Below, one piece after another: positions 50,319 to 60,612 of a DNA stretch of 64,000 nt. The notes under the pieces are model-generated. The model saw only the letters and a list, made by a program, of their open reading frames with translations, did not search any database and was not told the origin of the DNA. The stretch lies in assembly GCF_008035925.1 (NCBI RefSeq), contig NZ_CP036264.1, positions 8,933,121-8,997,120 on the forward strand. The letters run 5' to 3'. The stretch's first letter is position 1. The number at the start of each line of letters is the position of its first letter. Position numbers and translations under genes: made by a program. This DNA comes from Stieleria maiorica (GTDB lineage: Bacteria > Planctomycetota > Planctomycetia > Pirellulales > Pirellulaceae).

Positions 50319-52343
50319 ATGGTCATTCTCGAACAAGGCAGCGAGCCGATTCCGGGCTATTTCTTGGCCGAAAAGCTCGGCGAAGGCTCGTTCGGAGTCG
50401 TCTGGTCGGCGGACGGACCGGGCGAAACCAGGGTCGCGCTCAAGTTCCTGGATTTGTACCAGGCCGGAGGGGCCAAAGAATTCGAGTCGATCTCGGCGAT
50501 CAAGAACATCCGGCACCCCAACTTGCTGCCGATCACGGGATTCTGGTTGCTGGATCGATCCGGAAAACCGATCCGCGACGGCCGTGCGAATCGGTTTCGC
50601 CTGACGTCCAGCGAGCCGGCCACGCTGGTCATCGCGATGGTGGCTGGCGAGAAAAGCCTGGACGACGTGCTGCAAGACCACCGCTCGCACGGCCGGCCAG
50701 GGATCCCCTTGCCCGAGCTGCTCGACTACGCGGAAGACGCGGCCCGGGGATTGGACTTTCTCAACTCACCGCGACACGACCTCGGCGACGGGCGACGGGT
50801 ATCAATCGCCCATCGTGACATCAAACCCGACAACATCTTGCTGGTCGGCGATGCCGCGGTGCTGTGCGATTTCGGAGTCGCCCGGCCGTGTTATGCCGAA
50901 TCGATTCGCTCGACCGGGATGATCGGTTCACCCGCCTTCATTTCACCGGAAAGCATTTCCGGCAACGCCTCCGGCGGCGCCAGCGACCAGTATTCCCTGG
51001 CGTTGACGTACTACTACCTTCGCACCGGCGACCACGCGATTCGGGCGACCGATCAAGCGACCGCGCTGCACTGTCACGTCACCGGTGAACTCAACTTTTC
51101 CAAAGTCGGCCCGGCCGAACAACGCGTGCTCCAGCGGGCGACGCGGATGGAGACGAACGAGCGTTTCGAGTCGTGCCGGCAAATGGTGCGTGCACTCCAT
51201 CGCGCCATCGCTCATTCGCCCCACGCGGCGCCGCCGGATACATCGATCACGCAGCTCAATGCTGACGTGACCGAGACCGCGATCGATCCCCGATTCGATT
51301 CCACAACGGCGGCCGCGGGCGACGGGGCAACCGCCGCGGCGCAACAGCCCATGTCAGTCGTCGGCAGGACAGGGTCCTGGCGGAAACAGAAACCCGGTCG
51401 CCATCGCGCGATCCGTCGCGTGATCGTCTCGGTCGTGATGGTCACACTCGCAGCCATCGCCGTGGTGTTCGTTTCGCGAGGTCCGGAGGCCCAAACGGAA
51501 AAACGGAGCAGCATGGTGGAACCGGCGACTAAAGACACACCGCATTCGGCGGATCGTCGCGTTACACCAACCGGTGCTCGCCAGGATCCTGGACAGGCCG
51601 CTTCAGCCGACGATCGTGCACTCCAGTCATCGCTGCCCGAAGCACTGCCGGTCGCAGTCCAGCCCGAACCGGATGTGGCAGAAGCCCCCGACGTGAACCT
51701 CGCTTCAACCCCATCGGACGCCGACGCGGAGTCGGCAATGGAATCGGTGGCGGAAGAAGCATTCACGCCGGAAACCACCGCCCCGGAAACCACTACGTCG
51801 GAAATCGTTGCACCGGCTCCCGCCTCACCGCCCGCCCCCGCCGAGACGATCAACGAAGATGACCTGACGATCGCCGTCTTCGCAAGACTCGGAGGAACGC
51901 TCAATCATGACCGAACGGAACTGGACCTGTCGGGAACGAAAGTGACCACAGCGGATCTTTCGCGACTGCGTTTCCTGCCGTCACTGGTTTCATTGTCGCT
52001 GGAAAACACACCCATCGGCGATGAAGCATTGGCAGAAATCGTTCGCCGGCAGCCGAAGTTGCAATCGCTGTACCTTGCCAAAACCAAGGTCACCGATGCG
52101 GGGCTTGAGCATCTGCGATCACTAACCGACTTGGTCCGCGTGGATCTTGCGTCATGCAAAGTCAACGACGAAGGGTTGGTGCATTTGCACTCGCTGGAGA
52201 ACCTGCAAGCGGTCGGATTAAATTCGACGGCGGTCTCGCCAGCCGGGATGGAAACATTAAGCGAAGCCCTGTCACACCGGGCCGTGATCCAAGGCCCCGA
52301 ATTCAGCCTGTTGGGCGGCAAGCGGTTCGACGTGATGCATTGA
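50319..52343 (+). CDS. Transmembrane Ser/Thr protein kinase with C-terminal leucine-rich repeats
   Basis: About 674 residues from ATG 50319 (a TTG at 50250 would add 23). Kinase domain from about residue 11: glycine loop GEGSFGVVW, VALKF lysine, catalytic HRDIKPDN at about 164-171, DFGVA and SPESISG. All essential residues are present, and it is an RD kinase, so activation-loop phosphorylation is plausible. A transmembrane helix is at about 364-385 (VIVSVVMVTLAAIAVVFV). A long Glu/Ala/Pro/Thr-rich linker follows, then leucine-rich repeats at about 525-665 (LDLSGTKVTTADLSRL, LSLENTPIGDEAL, LYLAKTKVTDAGL, VDLASCKVNDEGL, VGLNSTAV). The topology puts the kinase in the cytoplasm and LRRs outside, as in a receptor kinase. 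No substrate gene is adjacent. Confidence 0.92.
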   Translation: MVILEQGSEPIPGYFLAEKLGEGSFGVVWSADGPGETRVALKFLDLYQAGGAKEFESISAIKNIRHPNLLPITGFWLLDRSGKPIRDGRANRFRLTSSEPATLVIAMVAGEKSLDDVLQDHRSHGRPGIPLPELLDYAEDAARGLDFLNSPRHDLGDGRRVSIAHRDIKPDNILLVGDAAVLCDFGVARPCYAESIRSTGMIGSPAFISPESISGNASGGASDQYSLALTYYYLRTGDHAIRATDQATALHCHVTGELNFSKVGPAEQRVLQRATRMETNERFESCRQMVRALHRAIAHSPHAAPPDTSITQLNADVTETAIDPRFDSTTAAAGDGATAAAQQPMSVVGRTGSWRKQKPGRHRAIRRVIVSVVMVTLAAIAVVFVSRGPEAQTEKRSSMVEPATKDTPHSADRRVTPTGARQDPGQAASADDRALQSSLPEALPVAVQPEPDVAEAPDVNLASTPSDADAESAMESVAEEAFTPETTAPETTTSEIVAPAPASPPAPAETINEDDLTIAVFARLGGTLNHDRTELDLSGTKVTTADLSRLRFLPSLVSLSLENTPIGDEALAEIVRRQPKLQSLYLAKTKVTDAGLEHLRSLTDLVRVDLASCKVNDEGLVHLHSLENLQAVGLNSTAVSPAGMETLSEALSHRAVIQGPEFSLLGGKRFDVMH

Positions 52344-52389
52344 GGATGGTGGAATATCGGCTATTTCGCGGGATGAGCCGTCTGCCGCC

Positions 52390-52560
52390 AGCCTACGCGT
52401 CTTCCCATGATTCTGCCCCGAATCATTCTGCCATCCGTCCACCTGATTGACAGCGCACGGTCGGCAGTTGGGTGGAGAGGTAGGAATATTTTGGAGGTAA
52501 GAAAATTGGCAATAACGAAGGATGATGCATTTCATCATCTTCTTACCTCCGTAATCTTCT
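52390..52560. repeat. Family D copy (inverted) and nested inverted repeat
   Basis: CCCATGATTCTGCCCCGAAT (52404-52423) is family D inverted. A second palindrome has arms GGAGGTAAGAA (52493-52503) and TTCTTACCTCC (52540-52550) with an inner stem GATGATG/CATCATC; parts of both arms recur next to them (GGTAGGAATAT left, AATCTTCTTACC right), a double-arm plan like that at 22788-22891. The rest of 52344-52800 has nothing I can identify. Confidence 0.8.
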
Positions 52561-52800
52561 TACCCCAGCTTTCTCAACGGCTTAAAAAACGGGCCCCCGA
52601 ACGCTATTGCTCAGTGTTTGTCTGGGGCAAACAGCGAAACTGCCAAAGGCGTTCCTGATGTGCCTCTTGTCTTCGCACGTAGCCCAGCAGAAGCGTGTAT
52701 TCTGTGGGCCCCTCCGAACGTTCCGTCACGGTTGGCCCGACCGGCATCGCGTCTTGCCCGCCCCTGACGGATTTGGACTGCGCCCACCCGAGTAGAGCTG

Positions 52801-54945
52801 ATGACCTGGATCGATTACGTCGTTGTTGCCGTTTACTTCATCGTGATGATCGCCATCGGCTTGTGGGCGATGGGACGTGTCAAAGGGCAAGAAGATTATT
52901 TCATGGGTGGACGTGGTTTCGGCAAACTGCTGCAAACCTTTGCCGCCTTCGGCGCCGGAACCGGGGCACACGAACCGATCCAGGTCGGCCGGACGGGGTG
53001 GACCAGCGGGCTGAGCGGCGTGTGGTCGGCGCTGATGTGGCTGTTCGTCACGCCGGTGTATTGGATCACCGCGGTGTGGTACCGGCGGATGAGGCATTTG
53101 ACGCTCGGGGACTGGTTCGTCGAACGTTACGAGTCCAAAGCGCTGGGGGCCGCCTACGCCGTGTTTGCGATCGTGTTCTACATGTTCTATCTATCGACGA
53201 TGTTGTCGGCGATCGCCAAATTCGCCGAGCCGTTGATGGGCATCGATCAAATCGCGGGGTTGGACCTGAAGTACGTCTTGATTCCGGGTTTGGCGGGCAT
53301 CGTGATCGTCTACGGCGTCCTGGGCGGGCTGACGGCAGCCTACTGGACCGACTTGATTCAGGGGATTTTCATCATCCTGCTGAGCGTCTTGCTGATTCCC
53401 TATGGGCTTTGGGCGTTGGTCGAGGAATTTGGGGATCCGTCGACCCAGGGGTTCATGGACGGATTCAAGATCATGCACGAGCGTGTTTCCCCGGACTATT
53501 TCAGCCTGTTTACCGGTCCGAGTGCGGGCGAGTTTCCGCTTCAGTACATCGTCGCCCTGACGTTGTTGGCCTTGGTCGGGATCGTCGTCCAGCCGCACTT
53601 TATCGCGACCGGCGGCGGTTCGGCCAAAAGCGAAAACGAAGCCCGGATCGGATTGGTCGTCGGCAACTTTTTGAAGCGGCTGTGCACGGTCGGCTGGGCG
53701 ATCACGGCATTGATCGCGTTGGCGCTGTTGGCCAGTCGGCCGGAATTGGCGGTCGACCCGGACTTGGTTTGGGGGATCGCCGCCCGCGAGATCCTCGGCC
53801 CGCTGAATCTGGGACTGGTCGGTTTGATGCTGGCGTGTTTGATGGCCGCGATGATGAGCTCGGCCGACACGTACATGATCGTCAGCTCGGCATTGATCAC
53901 CCGAAACCTGTACGCTGCCTTTGTGAACCCGACGGCGACGGACCGCCAAAGTGTCAAAGTGGCGCGATTGACCGGGTTGGCGATCATCCTGGGCGCGTCG
54001 GTCGTGGCGATCACCATGGCCGACGTGTTTGCCCAGTTCACATTTGCGATCGAATTGCCGATTCTGTTCGCCGCCCCGTTCTGGATCGGCATGTTTTGGC
54101 GCCGCGCCAATCGCACCGCGGTGTGGATCACGATCGTGTTCTCTGCACTGTTCTTTTTCATTTTACCCGTCGTCATTCCGATGCTCTCGCCGGACATGCG
54201 ATCGGACCCGCAGTGGACGACAACCACCAACCGCATCACCAAGTCCATCATGCGCGCTGCCACGCCCGCCGACGTCGCCCGACATGAAGCCTGGGTCGAA
54301 GCGATGGAGCAAGCCAAGGATGACCAGGCGATGCGCGACAAAATCGGCGCCGAACCGCCGCGTTGCCAAGTCGGGGATCAGATCGAAGTGATCCTGGTCT
54401 CCGGCGACAAGTCGATCTTTTGGACCGGCGGTGTCAAACCGGTCGGTGAAGATTCGTTGGAGATGATCAGCACGGTGCGCGAGGGGGCGACTTCGATTCT
54501 GACACAGCGACGCATCGGACAGTTGCGGGGCGAAGGACAACTGAAACTCGATTTCTTACTTTACCATTACATCGGAATCGATCTGGCAAATGTCTCCAAA
54601 GCGACGCTGGAAACGTTGAGGTTACCGACACGGGTGTTGTTGCCGTTTTTGGTTCTGATCATCGCCAGCTATCTCACGCCGCGAACCAGTGCGTCGGTCC
54701 TGGATCGCTACTACGCCAAGATGAAAACGGAGGTGGATCCGGACCCGGAAACCGACCGGCGGAATCTGGAAGTGTCGTACAGCGATCCGAAACGCTTCGA
54801 AGACCGTCGGCTGTTCCCCGGCACGGACATCGAAGCCCTGCGCCCGCGGACGTCCGACGTCGTCGGATTCGCCATCTCGGTCGCGGTTTGCTTCGCCGTG
54901 ATCGCCCTGCTCGTCTGGTTGGCCGGCATCGGCGCCGCAGGGTAG
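52801..54945 (+). CDS. Sodium/solute symporter (SSS family) with large loop before the last helices
   Basis: 714 residues. The N-terminus is the first helix (WIDYVVVAVYFIVMIAIGLWAM), followed by GRGFGKLLQTFAAFGAGTGAHEPIQVGRTGW, the usual SSS sequence, and about 12 further helices, e.g. GLMLACLMAAMMSSADTYMIV, which is the sodium-motif region. Between about 465 and 615 there is a hydrophilic insertion (RSDPQWTTTTNR..., CQVGDQIEVILVSGDKSIFWTGG) before a last transmembrane segment near 620-640 and another at the end (VVGFAISVAVCFAVIALLVWLA). Planctomycete SSS proteins often show such loops. The substrate is not predictable; sugars or organic acids fit the context. Confidence 0.9.
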   Translation: MTWIDYVVVAVYFIVMIAIGLWAMGRVKGQEDYFMGGRGFGKLLQTFAAFGAGTGAHEPIQVGRTGWTSGLSGVWSALMWLFVTPVYWITAVWYRRMRHLTLGDWFVERYESKALGAAYAVFAIVFYMFYLSTMLSAIAKFAEPLMGIDQIAGLDLKYVLIPGLAGIVIVYGVLGGLTAAYWTDLIQGIFIILLSVLLIPYGLWALVEEFGDPSTQGFMDGFKIMHERVSPDYFSLFTGPSAGEFPLQYIVALTLLALVGIVVQPHFIATGGGSAKSENEARIGLVVGNFLKRLCTVGWAITALIALALLASRPELAVDPDLVWGIAAREILGPLNLGLVGLMLACLMAAMMSSADTYMIVSSALITRNLYAAFVNPTATDRQSVKVARLTGLAIILGASVVAITMADVFAQFTFAIELPILFAAPFWIGMFWRRANRTAVWITIVFSALFFFILPVVIPMLSPDMRSDPQWTTTTNRITKSIMRAATPADVARHEAWVEAMEQAKDDQAMRDKIGAEPPRCQVGDQIEVILVSGDKSIFWTGGVKPVGEDSLEMISTVREGATSILTQRRIGQLRGEGQLKLDFLLYHYIGIDLANVSKATLETLRLPTRVLLPFLVLIIASYLTPRTSASVLDRYYAKMKTEVDPDPETDRRNLEVSYSDPKRFEDRRLFPGTDIEALRPRTSDVVGFAISVAVCFAVIALLVWLAGIGAAG

Positions 54946-54963
54946 GCGTCCGCTTCTTTCAGT

Positions 54964-55032
54964 ACGATGGCCCTTCCGGGCCGTCGTCCTTCGGACTCGC
55001 TGCGACGACCTCGAAAGGACGTCGTACTGACC
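54964..55032. repeat. Repeat family C, complete palindromic copy
   Basis: AGTACGATGGCCCTTCCGGG (54970 region) and the inverted GACCTCGAAAGGACGTCGTACT at the other end, with CTCGCTGCGACG between. It lies in the gap between convergent genes. Confidence 0.82.
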
Positions 55033-55119
55033 ATCCCATAATTCGTTCGAGCCGTCACGTCTGCTCGTTGCTCCTCGTGCGGCCTCGCCACGCCCACCCG
55101 AAACTCTTGGCGAGTTCCG

Positions 55120-56595
55120 CTACCCGAACACCTCTCGAACCGCTTGGCCGCCGAAGACCGTCGGCACTTCATCGCGGCCGTGGTGGTTGTAAGTCAAACG
55201 ATTGGCATCGATCCCCAAGGCGTGCAGAAGGGTGGCGTGGAAATCGTGTGGCGACACCGGTCGCTCGGTCGCCACGTAACCCAGCGGATCGGTCGCGCCG
55301 ATGATCTGGCCGCCTTGTACCCCGCCGCCGGCCATCCAAATCGAATAGCCGGCGGGTGAATGATCACGACCCTTGCCCCGGCCCTCCATCGTCGGTGTCC
55401 GGCCGAACTCGCCGGCCCAAACCACCAACGTCGATTGCAGCAGGCCGCGCTGTTTCAGATCCGCCAGCAGTCCCGCAATCGGGACATCCGTCCGGGCGGC
55501 CATCTTGGTGTGGTTGCCTTGGATGTTGCCATGAGCGTCCCAGCCCCCGACGCGGACTTGCACAAAACGCACGCCGCGTTGCACCATCCGGCGGGCCAGC
55601 AGGCACGCCCGGCCGACGGTTTTCGCTTGCGGTTGGTCGATCCCATAAAGCGTTTGCGTCTGCTGTGTTTCATCGGCGATGTCAAACAGTTCCGGTGCGG
55701 ACGTCTGCATTTGAAACGCGGTTTCATAGGATTCCAGCCGCGCCCGTAATTCGCTCTGTCCCGCAGCGTTCTGTCCCGCAGCGTTCTGTCCTGCAGCGTT
55801 CTGTCCCTCAGCGTTCTGTCCCGCAGCATCTTGGCCGGTAGCGTGCTGGCCACCGAATCGTTCCAGATGCCGCCTGTTGAACCAGCGGATCAATTCCAGT
55901 TGATCGCGTCGCTGCCCAACGCTGGTCTGCGGCGGCATCTCGACGTGCCGGATCCCTTTGACCGGATCGACAATCGTGCCTTGAAGCCCCGAGGGTAAAA
56001 AGCCGGATCCCCAACCGGCCGCTTGCGGAAACTGCATTCCATCGCTGTGCAAATTCATGCCGACAAACGCCGGCAAACTCTCGTTGGCCGTTCCCAATCC
56101 GTACAACGACCAACTGCCGATACTGGGGCGGTCTCCAGCGGCGGTTCCTGTCAAAGCGACGCACTCGCCCGGACCGTGGACCGGATTGTTGTGTTGCATC
56201 GATCGGATCACGCACAGATCGTCGATGTGCCGGGCCGTATTGGGAAGCAAGGTTGAAACGGGGATTCCACTTTCACCGTACCGGTCGAAGGTCCACGGCG
56301 ATCCCATCAGGTTCTTCAGCCCGGCCCGTTTGATTTTGGGGACCGTGCGGGCGATGCTTTCGGGCACGTCCTTGCCGGCGAGACGTTCGAGTTCCGGTTT
56401 GGGGTCAAAGGTATCGACTTGGCTGGGACCGCCGGACATGAACAGGAAGATCACACTCGACGCCGTCGCGGCGTGGTGAGTCGCCAGTGCCCCTTCCGTT
56501 TCGCGGTGATTCAACAGATCAAACGCTATCGCACCGGCACCGAGTCCGCCGCCGTAGAGAAACCGTCTGCGGTTGATCCAGTCGTGTCGTGACAT
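55120..56595 (-). CDS. DUF1501 protein with pentapeptide-repeat insert
   Basis: 491 residues with the DUF1501 signature: a Tat-like start ([22 protein letters not shown]), [50 protein letters not shown] and [19 protein letters not shown], ending with [25 protein letters not shown]. The family is sulfatase/phosphatase-fold related, of unknown function, and always follows PSCyt/PSD1 genes, as here (9 bp). An in-frame 15-bp tandem repeat (55756-55845) encodes AAGQN-type pentapeptides around residues 250-280; this length is normally a loop. Confidence 0.92.
   Translation of the reverse strand: MSRHDWINRRRFLYGGGLGAGAIAFDLLNHRETEGALATHHAATASSVIFLFMSGGPSQVDTFDPKPELERLAGKDVPESIARTVPKIKRAGLKNLMGSPWTFDRYGESGIPVSTLLPNTARHIDDLCVIRSMQHNNPVHGPGECVALTGTAAGDRPSIGSWSLYGLGTANESLPAFVGMNLHSDGMQFPQAAGWGSGFLPSGLQGTIVDPVKGIRHVEMPPQTSVGQRRDQLELIRWFNRRHLERFGGQHATGQDAAGQNAEGQNAAGQNAAGQNAAGQSELRARLESYETAFQMQTSAPELFDIADETQQTQTLYGIDQPQAKTVGRACLLARRMVQRGVRFVQVRVGGWDAHGNIQGNHTKMAARTDVPIAGLLADLKQRGLLQSTLVVWAGEFGRTPTMEGRGKGRDHSPAGYSIWMAGGGVQGGQIIGATDPLGYVATERPVSPHDFHATLLHALGIDANRLTYNHHGRDEVPTVFGGQAVREVFG
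55756..55845. repeat. 15-bp minisatellite inside the DUF1501 gene
   Basis: Six consecutive units of CTGTCCCGCAGCGTT on the plus strand: units 1-2 are identical, 3-5 differ at one or two positions, unit 6 is diverged. On the coding strand this reads (AAGQN)n. Confidence 0.92.
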
Positions 56596-56604
56596 GCGTT
56601 TTCT

Positions 56605-59556
56605 CTAATTGACATACAGGAATTCGCTCAAGTTAAAGATCACCAAACACAGCGATTCAAGCGAATGGTCTCGCAAGTAGTGCCGCATTCGGTCCTCTTC
56701 TTCACCGGTCGGCTGCCGGCCGGTCGCCAGACGAAAGGCAACTGCGGCGTGTTCGTCGTTAGCGGCGGTATTCCGGACACGCTCCGCAAAACATTGACTC
56801 ATCGATTGCATGAAATCACTGTTCATCAAGTACAGCGACTGCAACGAGACGGTTGAAACGCGTCGCCGCGAGCACGTCGCCACCGCGGCCGGACTGTCAA
56901 ACAGCGTCAATGATTCTGCGATCCGGTCGCGTTCTTGTTGCAAATAGACGCTGCGACGATGGCTGGGATTGGAAAGGCCTTCGCGGACGCTCGGCCCACC
57001 CGACGTTTCATCCAGACTGTCCGCGACGGATAAAACGCAATCGCGAATCGCCTCGGATTCCAAGCGTCGTGGGATCCAGCGCCAAAGGGAGTGACATTCA
57101 GGGTCGGCTTCTTGGTTTGATGGTGAAATCGCCGCGGATTGCCGATAGGTCTTCGAGCCCAAAATCAACCGATGGATGTGCCGCGTGCTCCAACCGCTGG
57201 CGACCAGCTCATCGGCCAACCAGTCCAATAATTCGGGATGCGTCGGGGCGGTCCCTTGCGTCCCGAAGTCGCCTGAGGTGGCGACCAGACCGGTGCCGAA
57301 ATGCCACTGCCAGATTCGGTTGACCCAAACCCTCGCGGTCAACGGATTGTCTGGCGATGCGATCCAGTCGGCCAGATCGGTTCGCGAATCGACGTGATCA
57401 GGTGTCGGTCCGAAAACCGCCGGCCAACCCGCGCGGACCTCCGGACCGGCCGACTTCGGATCGCCGCGCAACCGCAAATAGGTCGTCCAATCAGCGACCG
57501 ACTCCAAGTCTCGCGTCAACGGCCATCGCATCTCGTGCGGCGCGACGATTGCTCCCGAATCGGCGTCGCTCCAGCCCCAAACCTGTGGGATCGATGCGAT
57601 CGCGGCATCGAGCGCCTTGAACGCCTTCCGCTCCTGGGCGTTCATCCCCGCCACGACGGACTTGGGGATCACCAAGACCGGTTCGGGGACGCCGGCGCTG
57701 CGTTTTCGGTCGACCAATCGCGTGTGAACCGAATCGAACAACTGCCAACGCGTGTTGATCCATGAGGACGCTTGATCGGGGGCACCGCCGAGCAACAGGT
57801 TGCCGGGTTGCCCGGAGGTAAAAAAGGCTTGCAGTCGGTAGTAGTCACGGATCGTCAGCGGGTCAAACTTGTGCGTGTGGCACTGCGCACACTCCAGTGT
57901 GATCCCCAGAAATGTTTTGGCGGTGGTGTTGACGACGTCGACCAGGATGTCGTGACGTTGTATCTCTTTGTCCAACTCATTGCCGCTGTAACGTGCCGCG
58001 GCCAGGAAACCGGTCGCTTCCAAACACCGTGAATCCGCTGGCAATTCGTCGCCGGCGATTTGCTCGCGGATGAACTGGTCATACGGTTTGTCATTCTGAA
58101 AACTCTCGATCACATAATCGCGGTATCGCCATGCGTGCGGCCGCGGCCGGTTGTGTTGATGACCGTTGCTCTCGGCCCAACGAGCCAGGTCCAACCAATG
58201 TCGCCCCCAACGCTGGGCATAGGCAGGGGAGCACAACAGTTGGTCGATCCAGCGATCAAGTGCTTCGTGACTGGTCGCTTGCTCCAGTCCGGGGAAGGCT
58301 GATGCCGGCAGCCCCGTCAGGTCCAATGCGATGCGTTGTTGAAGCGTGGGCCAGGATGCGGTGTCGGCAGGCGTCGTGCCGAGTTCCCGTTGGTTTTGTG
58401 CGATGAACGCATCGACGGGCGTTCGCAATCGATCGGCCGCAATCCCGGTGGGGATCGGCGGGCGACGAGGGTCTTCAAATGCCCAGTGATCGGAATCCAG
58501 CGTCGGCGTCGGCAGCAATTGATGGTCCCAGCTGACGCCTTCGTCGATCCAGGTCCGCAGCACGCGAATCTCGTCGCTGGTAAGCCGCCCAGAGTCGTCA
58601 TCTGGCGGCGGCATCTGTTCGGTCGGGTCGGATGATTCGACCAACGCGATCAAATGACTCGCATCCGCATCACGGGGCGACAATTGATTCAAAAGGTCGT
58701 CGTAGCAGTCCAGCCGCAAGCCGGACTCCGGGTCTTCACCGCTGTGGCACTGGAAACAACGCTGACGCAAAACCGGAAAGACATCCTTGGAAAAACTGAC
58801 TGTTGCGGTCGCCGTCGGCACTGGCGACGGCGGCGGCTTTGCGACCGGGGCGGTCGGTGCGGGCAGTCCGAACGCTTCGGCCCAACCGGTTGCCAGCGAC
58901 AGATCCGACACCGAGATTCGGTCGTCGGGCTCGGTCTTCATCCCCGTGGCGAATCCGATCCAACGAATCGACTGAATCGCTTTGTTTGAAGCAACCGTGA
59001 TCGCGGGTGATTCCGCGTCGGTGATTTCCGGGTCGATCCAGACGCTCAATCGGTCGTAGGGCTGACCGCTGCCGGATTGTGACCGGGCGATTTTGGCGAG
59101 TACGGTGTAGACACGATCGCCTTGCAGTTGGATATCACTGAAGTGCTGGGACGACGAGGTGTAGCGTGCCATGAACGCGTTGGCGTCGCCGTCGACATGC
59201 AGACCGATGTTCGGGACGCCGCCGTTGTGCCCGGCCGTATCGCCCCCGTCCTGCTCATCCAACCACAGCACCAAGAATTCACCGTTTCCGTTTTTTGGCG
59301 TGTCGATGCTGGATGCGTCGTAACGCAGCTCAAACCGCACGTACAGTTGATCACCGTCAAAGGGGGAATTCAGTTGTCGACGGAGCGGGTTGTTTCGCCC
59401 GCCCGTTCCGTGGATTTCGAACCACTGGGAGACACCGCCGGAACGCGACCGGGTCCAATCGCCCGACCAATCGACCGGATTGTCCGCTGCGTCCGATTGA
59501 CCCAGCGCGATACCAAGGAAGACGATGACGATGACGATGACGAGAAAACGCATCAT
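56605..59556 (-). CDS. PSCyt1/DUF1549/DUF1553 (PSD1) protein with extra N-terminal beta-sandwich
   Basis: 983 residues, signal peptide FLVIVIVIVFLGIALGQSDA. Residues about 25-225 are a LamG-like or concanavalin-like sandwich (LYVRFELRYDASS, FLVLWLDEQDGG), absent from the paralogue at 60613-63360. PSCyt1 follows with the heme motif CFQCH near residue 270 and GLRLDCYDDLL, then DUF1549 (RWGRHWLDLARWAESNG, CAQCHTHKFDPLTIRDYYRL) and DUF1553 (RVWVNRIWQWHFGTGL, HPELLDWLADELVASGWSTRHIHRLI). Two CxxCH motifs suggest c-type heme or another metal. It forms an operon with the downstream DUF1501 gene. No biochemical role is established. Confidence 0.93.
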   Translation of the reverse strand: MMRFLVIVIVIVFLGIALGQSDAADNPVDWSGDWTRSRSGGVSQWFEIHGTGGRNNPLRRQLNSPFDGDQLYVRFELRYDASSIDTPKNGNGEFLVLWLDEQDGGDTAGHNGGVPNIGLHVDGDANAFMARYTSSSQHFSDIQLQGDRVYTVLAKIARSQSGSGQPYDRLSVWIDPEITDAESPAITVASNKAIQSIRWIGFATGMKTEPDDRISVSDLSLATGWAEAFGLPAPTAPVAKPPPSPVPTATATVSFSKDVFPVLRQRCFQCHSGEDPESGLRLDCYDDLLNQLSPRDADASHLIALVESSDPTEQMPPPDDDSGRLTSDEIRVLRTWIDEGVSWDHQLLPTPTLDSDHWAFEDPRRPPIPTGIAADRLRTPVDAFIAQNQRELGTTPADTASWPTLQQRIALDLTGLPASAFPGLEQATSHEALDRWIDQLLCSPAYAQRWGRHWLDLARWAESNGHQHNRPRPHAWRYRDYVIESFQNDKPYDQFIREQIAGDELPADSRCLEATGFLAAARYSGNELDKEIQRHDILVDVVNTTAKTFLGITLECAQCHTHKFDPLTIRDYYRLQAFFTSGQPGNLLLGGAPDQASSWINTRWQLFDSVHTRLVDRKRSAGVPEPVLVIPKSVVAGMNAQERKAFKALDAAIASIPQVWGWSDADSGAIVAPHEMRWPLTRDLESVADWTTYLRLRGDPKSAGPEVRAGWPAVFGPTPDHVDSRTDLADWIASPDNPLTARVWVNRIWQWHFGTGLVATSGDFGTQGTAPTHPELLDWLADELVASGWSTRHIHRLILGSKTYRQSAAISPSNQEADPECHSLWRWIPRRLESEAIRDCVLSVADSLDETSGGPSVREGLSNPSHRRSVYLQQERDRIAESLTLFDSPAAVATCSRRRVSTVSLQSLYLMNSDFMQSMSQCFAERVRNTAANDEHAAVAFRLATGRQPTGEEEDRMRHYLRDHSLESLCLVIFNLSEFLYVN

Positions 59557-59663
59557 GCCGAGCGGGTGGTGGGCGATTGGCTTGGAGGGGATCGGTTAGT
59601 ATAGCTGAACCGCGGTCGCCGTGGTTTGTTCCACACTCGCAGCAATTCCAGACAAAGATTCGT

Positions 59664-60533
59664 ATGCGATACACGCCTCCCAGTCGTCTACTCCTGATCC
59701 TGTTCGCCACGTTGGTCGGCGGATCGCTTGGGCATCTTGCGGCCGCCGAGGACGTTCGAATCGTGCAGCGACTGAGTTTCAGCAAGGCCGTTCCCGCACT
59801 CACGCTAGATCTGTACCTTCCCAAGCCGACCACCGATCCGGCGCCCTGTGTGATCACAATCCAAGGCGGCGGCTTTCGCCCCCAGGACGGACAGCGTTTC
59901 AAACCGTTTGCCGAACATTTGGCCAGGAATGGTTTTGCCGCGGCGTTGATTTCTTATCGCGGCAGCCCCGGTCACCGGCATCGCGACACCTTGGCCGACG
60001 TCAAGGCATCGGTCCGGTACATTCGCAGCGTCGCCGACCGCTACGCAATCGATGCCGACCGGATCGGCGCCACGGGCCGTTCAGCCGGCGGCACACTCGC
60101 GGCGCTGCTGGCGGTCACGGGCACGTCGGATGATCCCGAAAGCCAGATAAAAGCGGCGGTCTGTTTCGCCGGCGTGTTCGATTTTGTCGGGCGTTTCACC
60201 AGGCAGGAACAGCTGGAGATCCAGCCGAATTCCCAGACGAAGATCCGGACCAACGGTGAGTGGATCGGCACCGCATTTTCGCCACAGGACCCCGAGTGGC
60301 TGGCCGCCTCGGCGATCACGCACGTCGATCCCGGCGATCCGCCGATTCTGTTCTTGCACTCCCGAAATGATTCCACCGTGCCGTGGTTTCAATCGCGCGA
60401 CATGCACCGCGCGATGACCGCTGCCGGCATTGACGCCGAGATCATCGTCTACGAAACCGGCGGACACGGCGTGTCGCCCAAGGACAGGAATTCGCTCGAC
60501 GACATGGTCGCGTTTTTTCGTCAGCGTCTATAA
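59664..60533 (+). CDS. Secreted alpha/beta hydrolase
   Basis: About 289 residues from ATG 59664, giving the signal peptide LLLILFATLVGGSLGHLAAAE; the frame is open to 59577. Oxyanion-type GGGF, nucleophile in GRSAGG, acid Asp in HSRNDSTVPW, and His in TGGHGVS make an intact esterase/peptidase-like set (BD-FAE/dienelactone hydrolase group). It is divergent from the PSD1 gene with 107 bp between starts and is followed after 79 bp by the second PSD1 gene. The role is probably deacylation of a carbohydrate. Confidence 0.9.
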   Translation: MRYTPPSRLLLILFATLVGGSLGHLAAAEDVRIVQRLSFSKAVPALTLDLYLPKPTTDPAPCVITIQGGGFRPQDGQRFKPFAEHLARNGFAAALISYRGSPGHRHRDTLADVKASVRYIRSVADRYAIDADRIGATGRSAGGTLAALLAVTGTSDDPESQIKAAVCFAGVFDFVGRFTRQEQLEIQPNSQTKIRTNGEWIGTAFSPQDPEWLAASAITHVDPGDPPILFLHSRNDSTVPWFQSRDMHRAMTAAGIDAEIIVYETGGHGVSPKDRNSLDDMVAFFRQRL

Positions 60534-60546
60534 AGACGCAAGCATC

Positions 60547-60571
60547 TGCCAGCGGGAAGCGTCAGCGAGCG
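60547..60571 (+). repeat. Short dispersed repeat, copy 2
   Basis: TGCCAGCGGGAAGCGTCAGC then GAGCG, matching 6331-6355 except one base, again immediately downstream of a stop codon. Confidence 0.65.
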
Positions 60572-60612
60572 ACGGATTTGGGGTAGAATGGGGAGGCACA
60601 TTTTGCGTCTCA

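Noticed and set aside
55756-55845. CRISPR or non-coding repeat candidate
   Set aside because: Contiguous 15-bp units without spacers, in frame within a DUF1501 gene.
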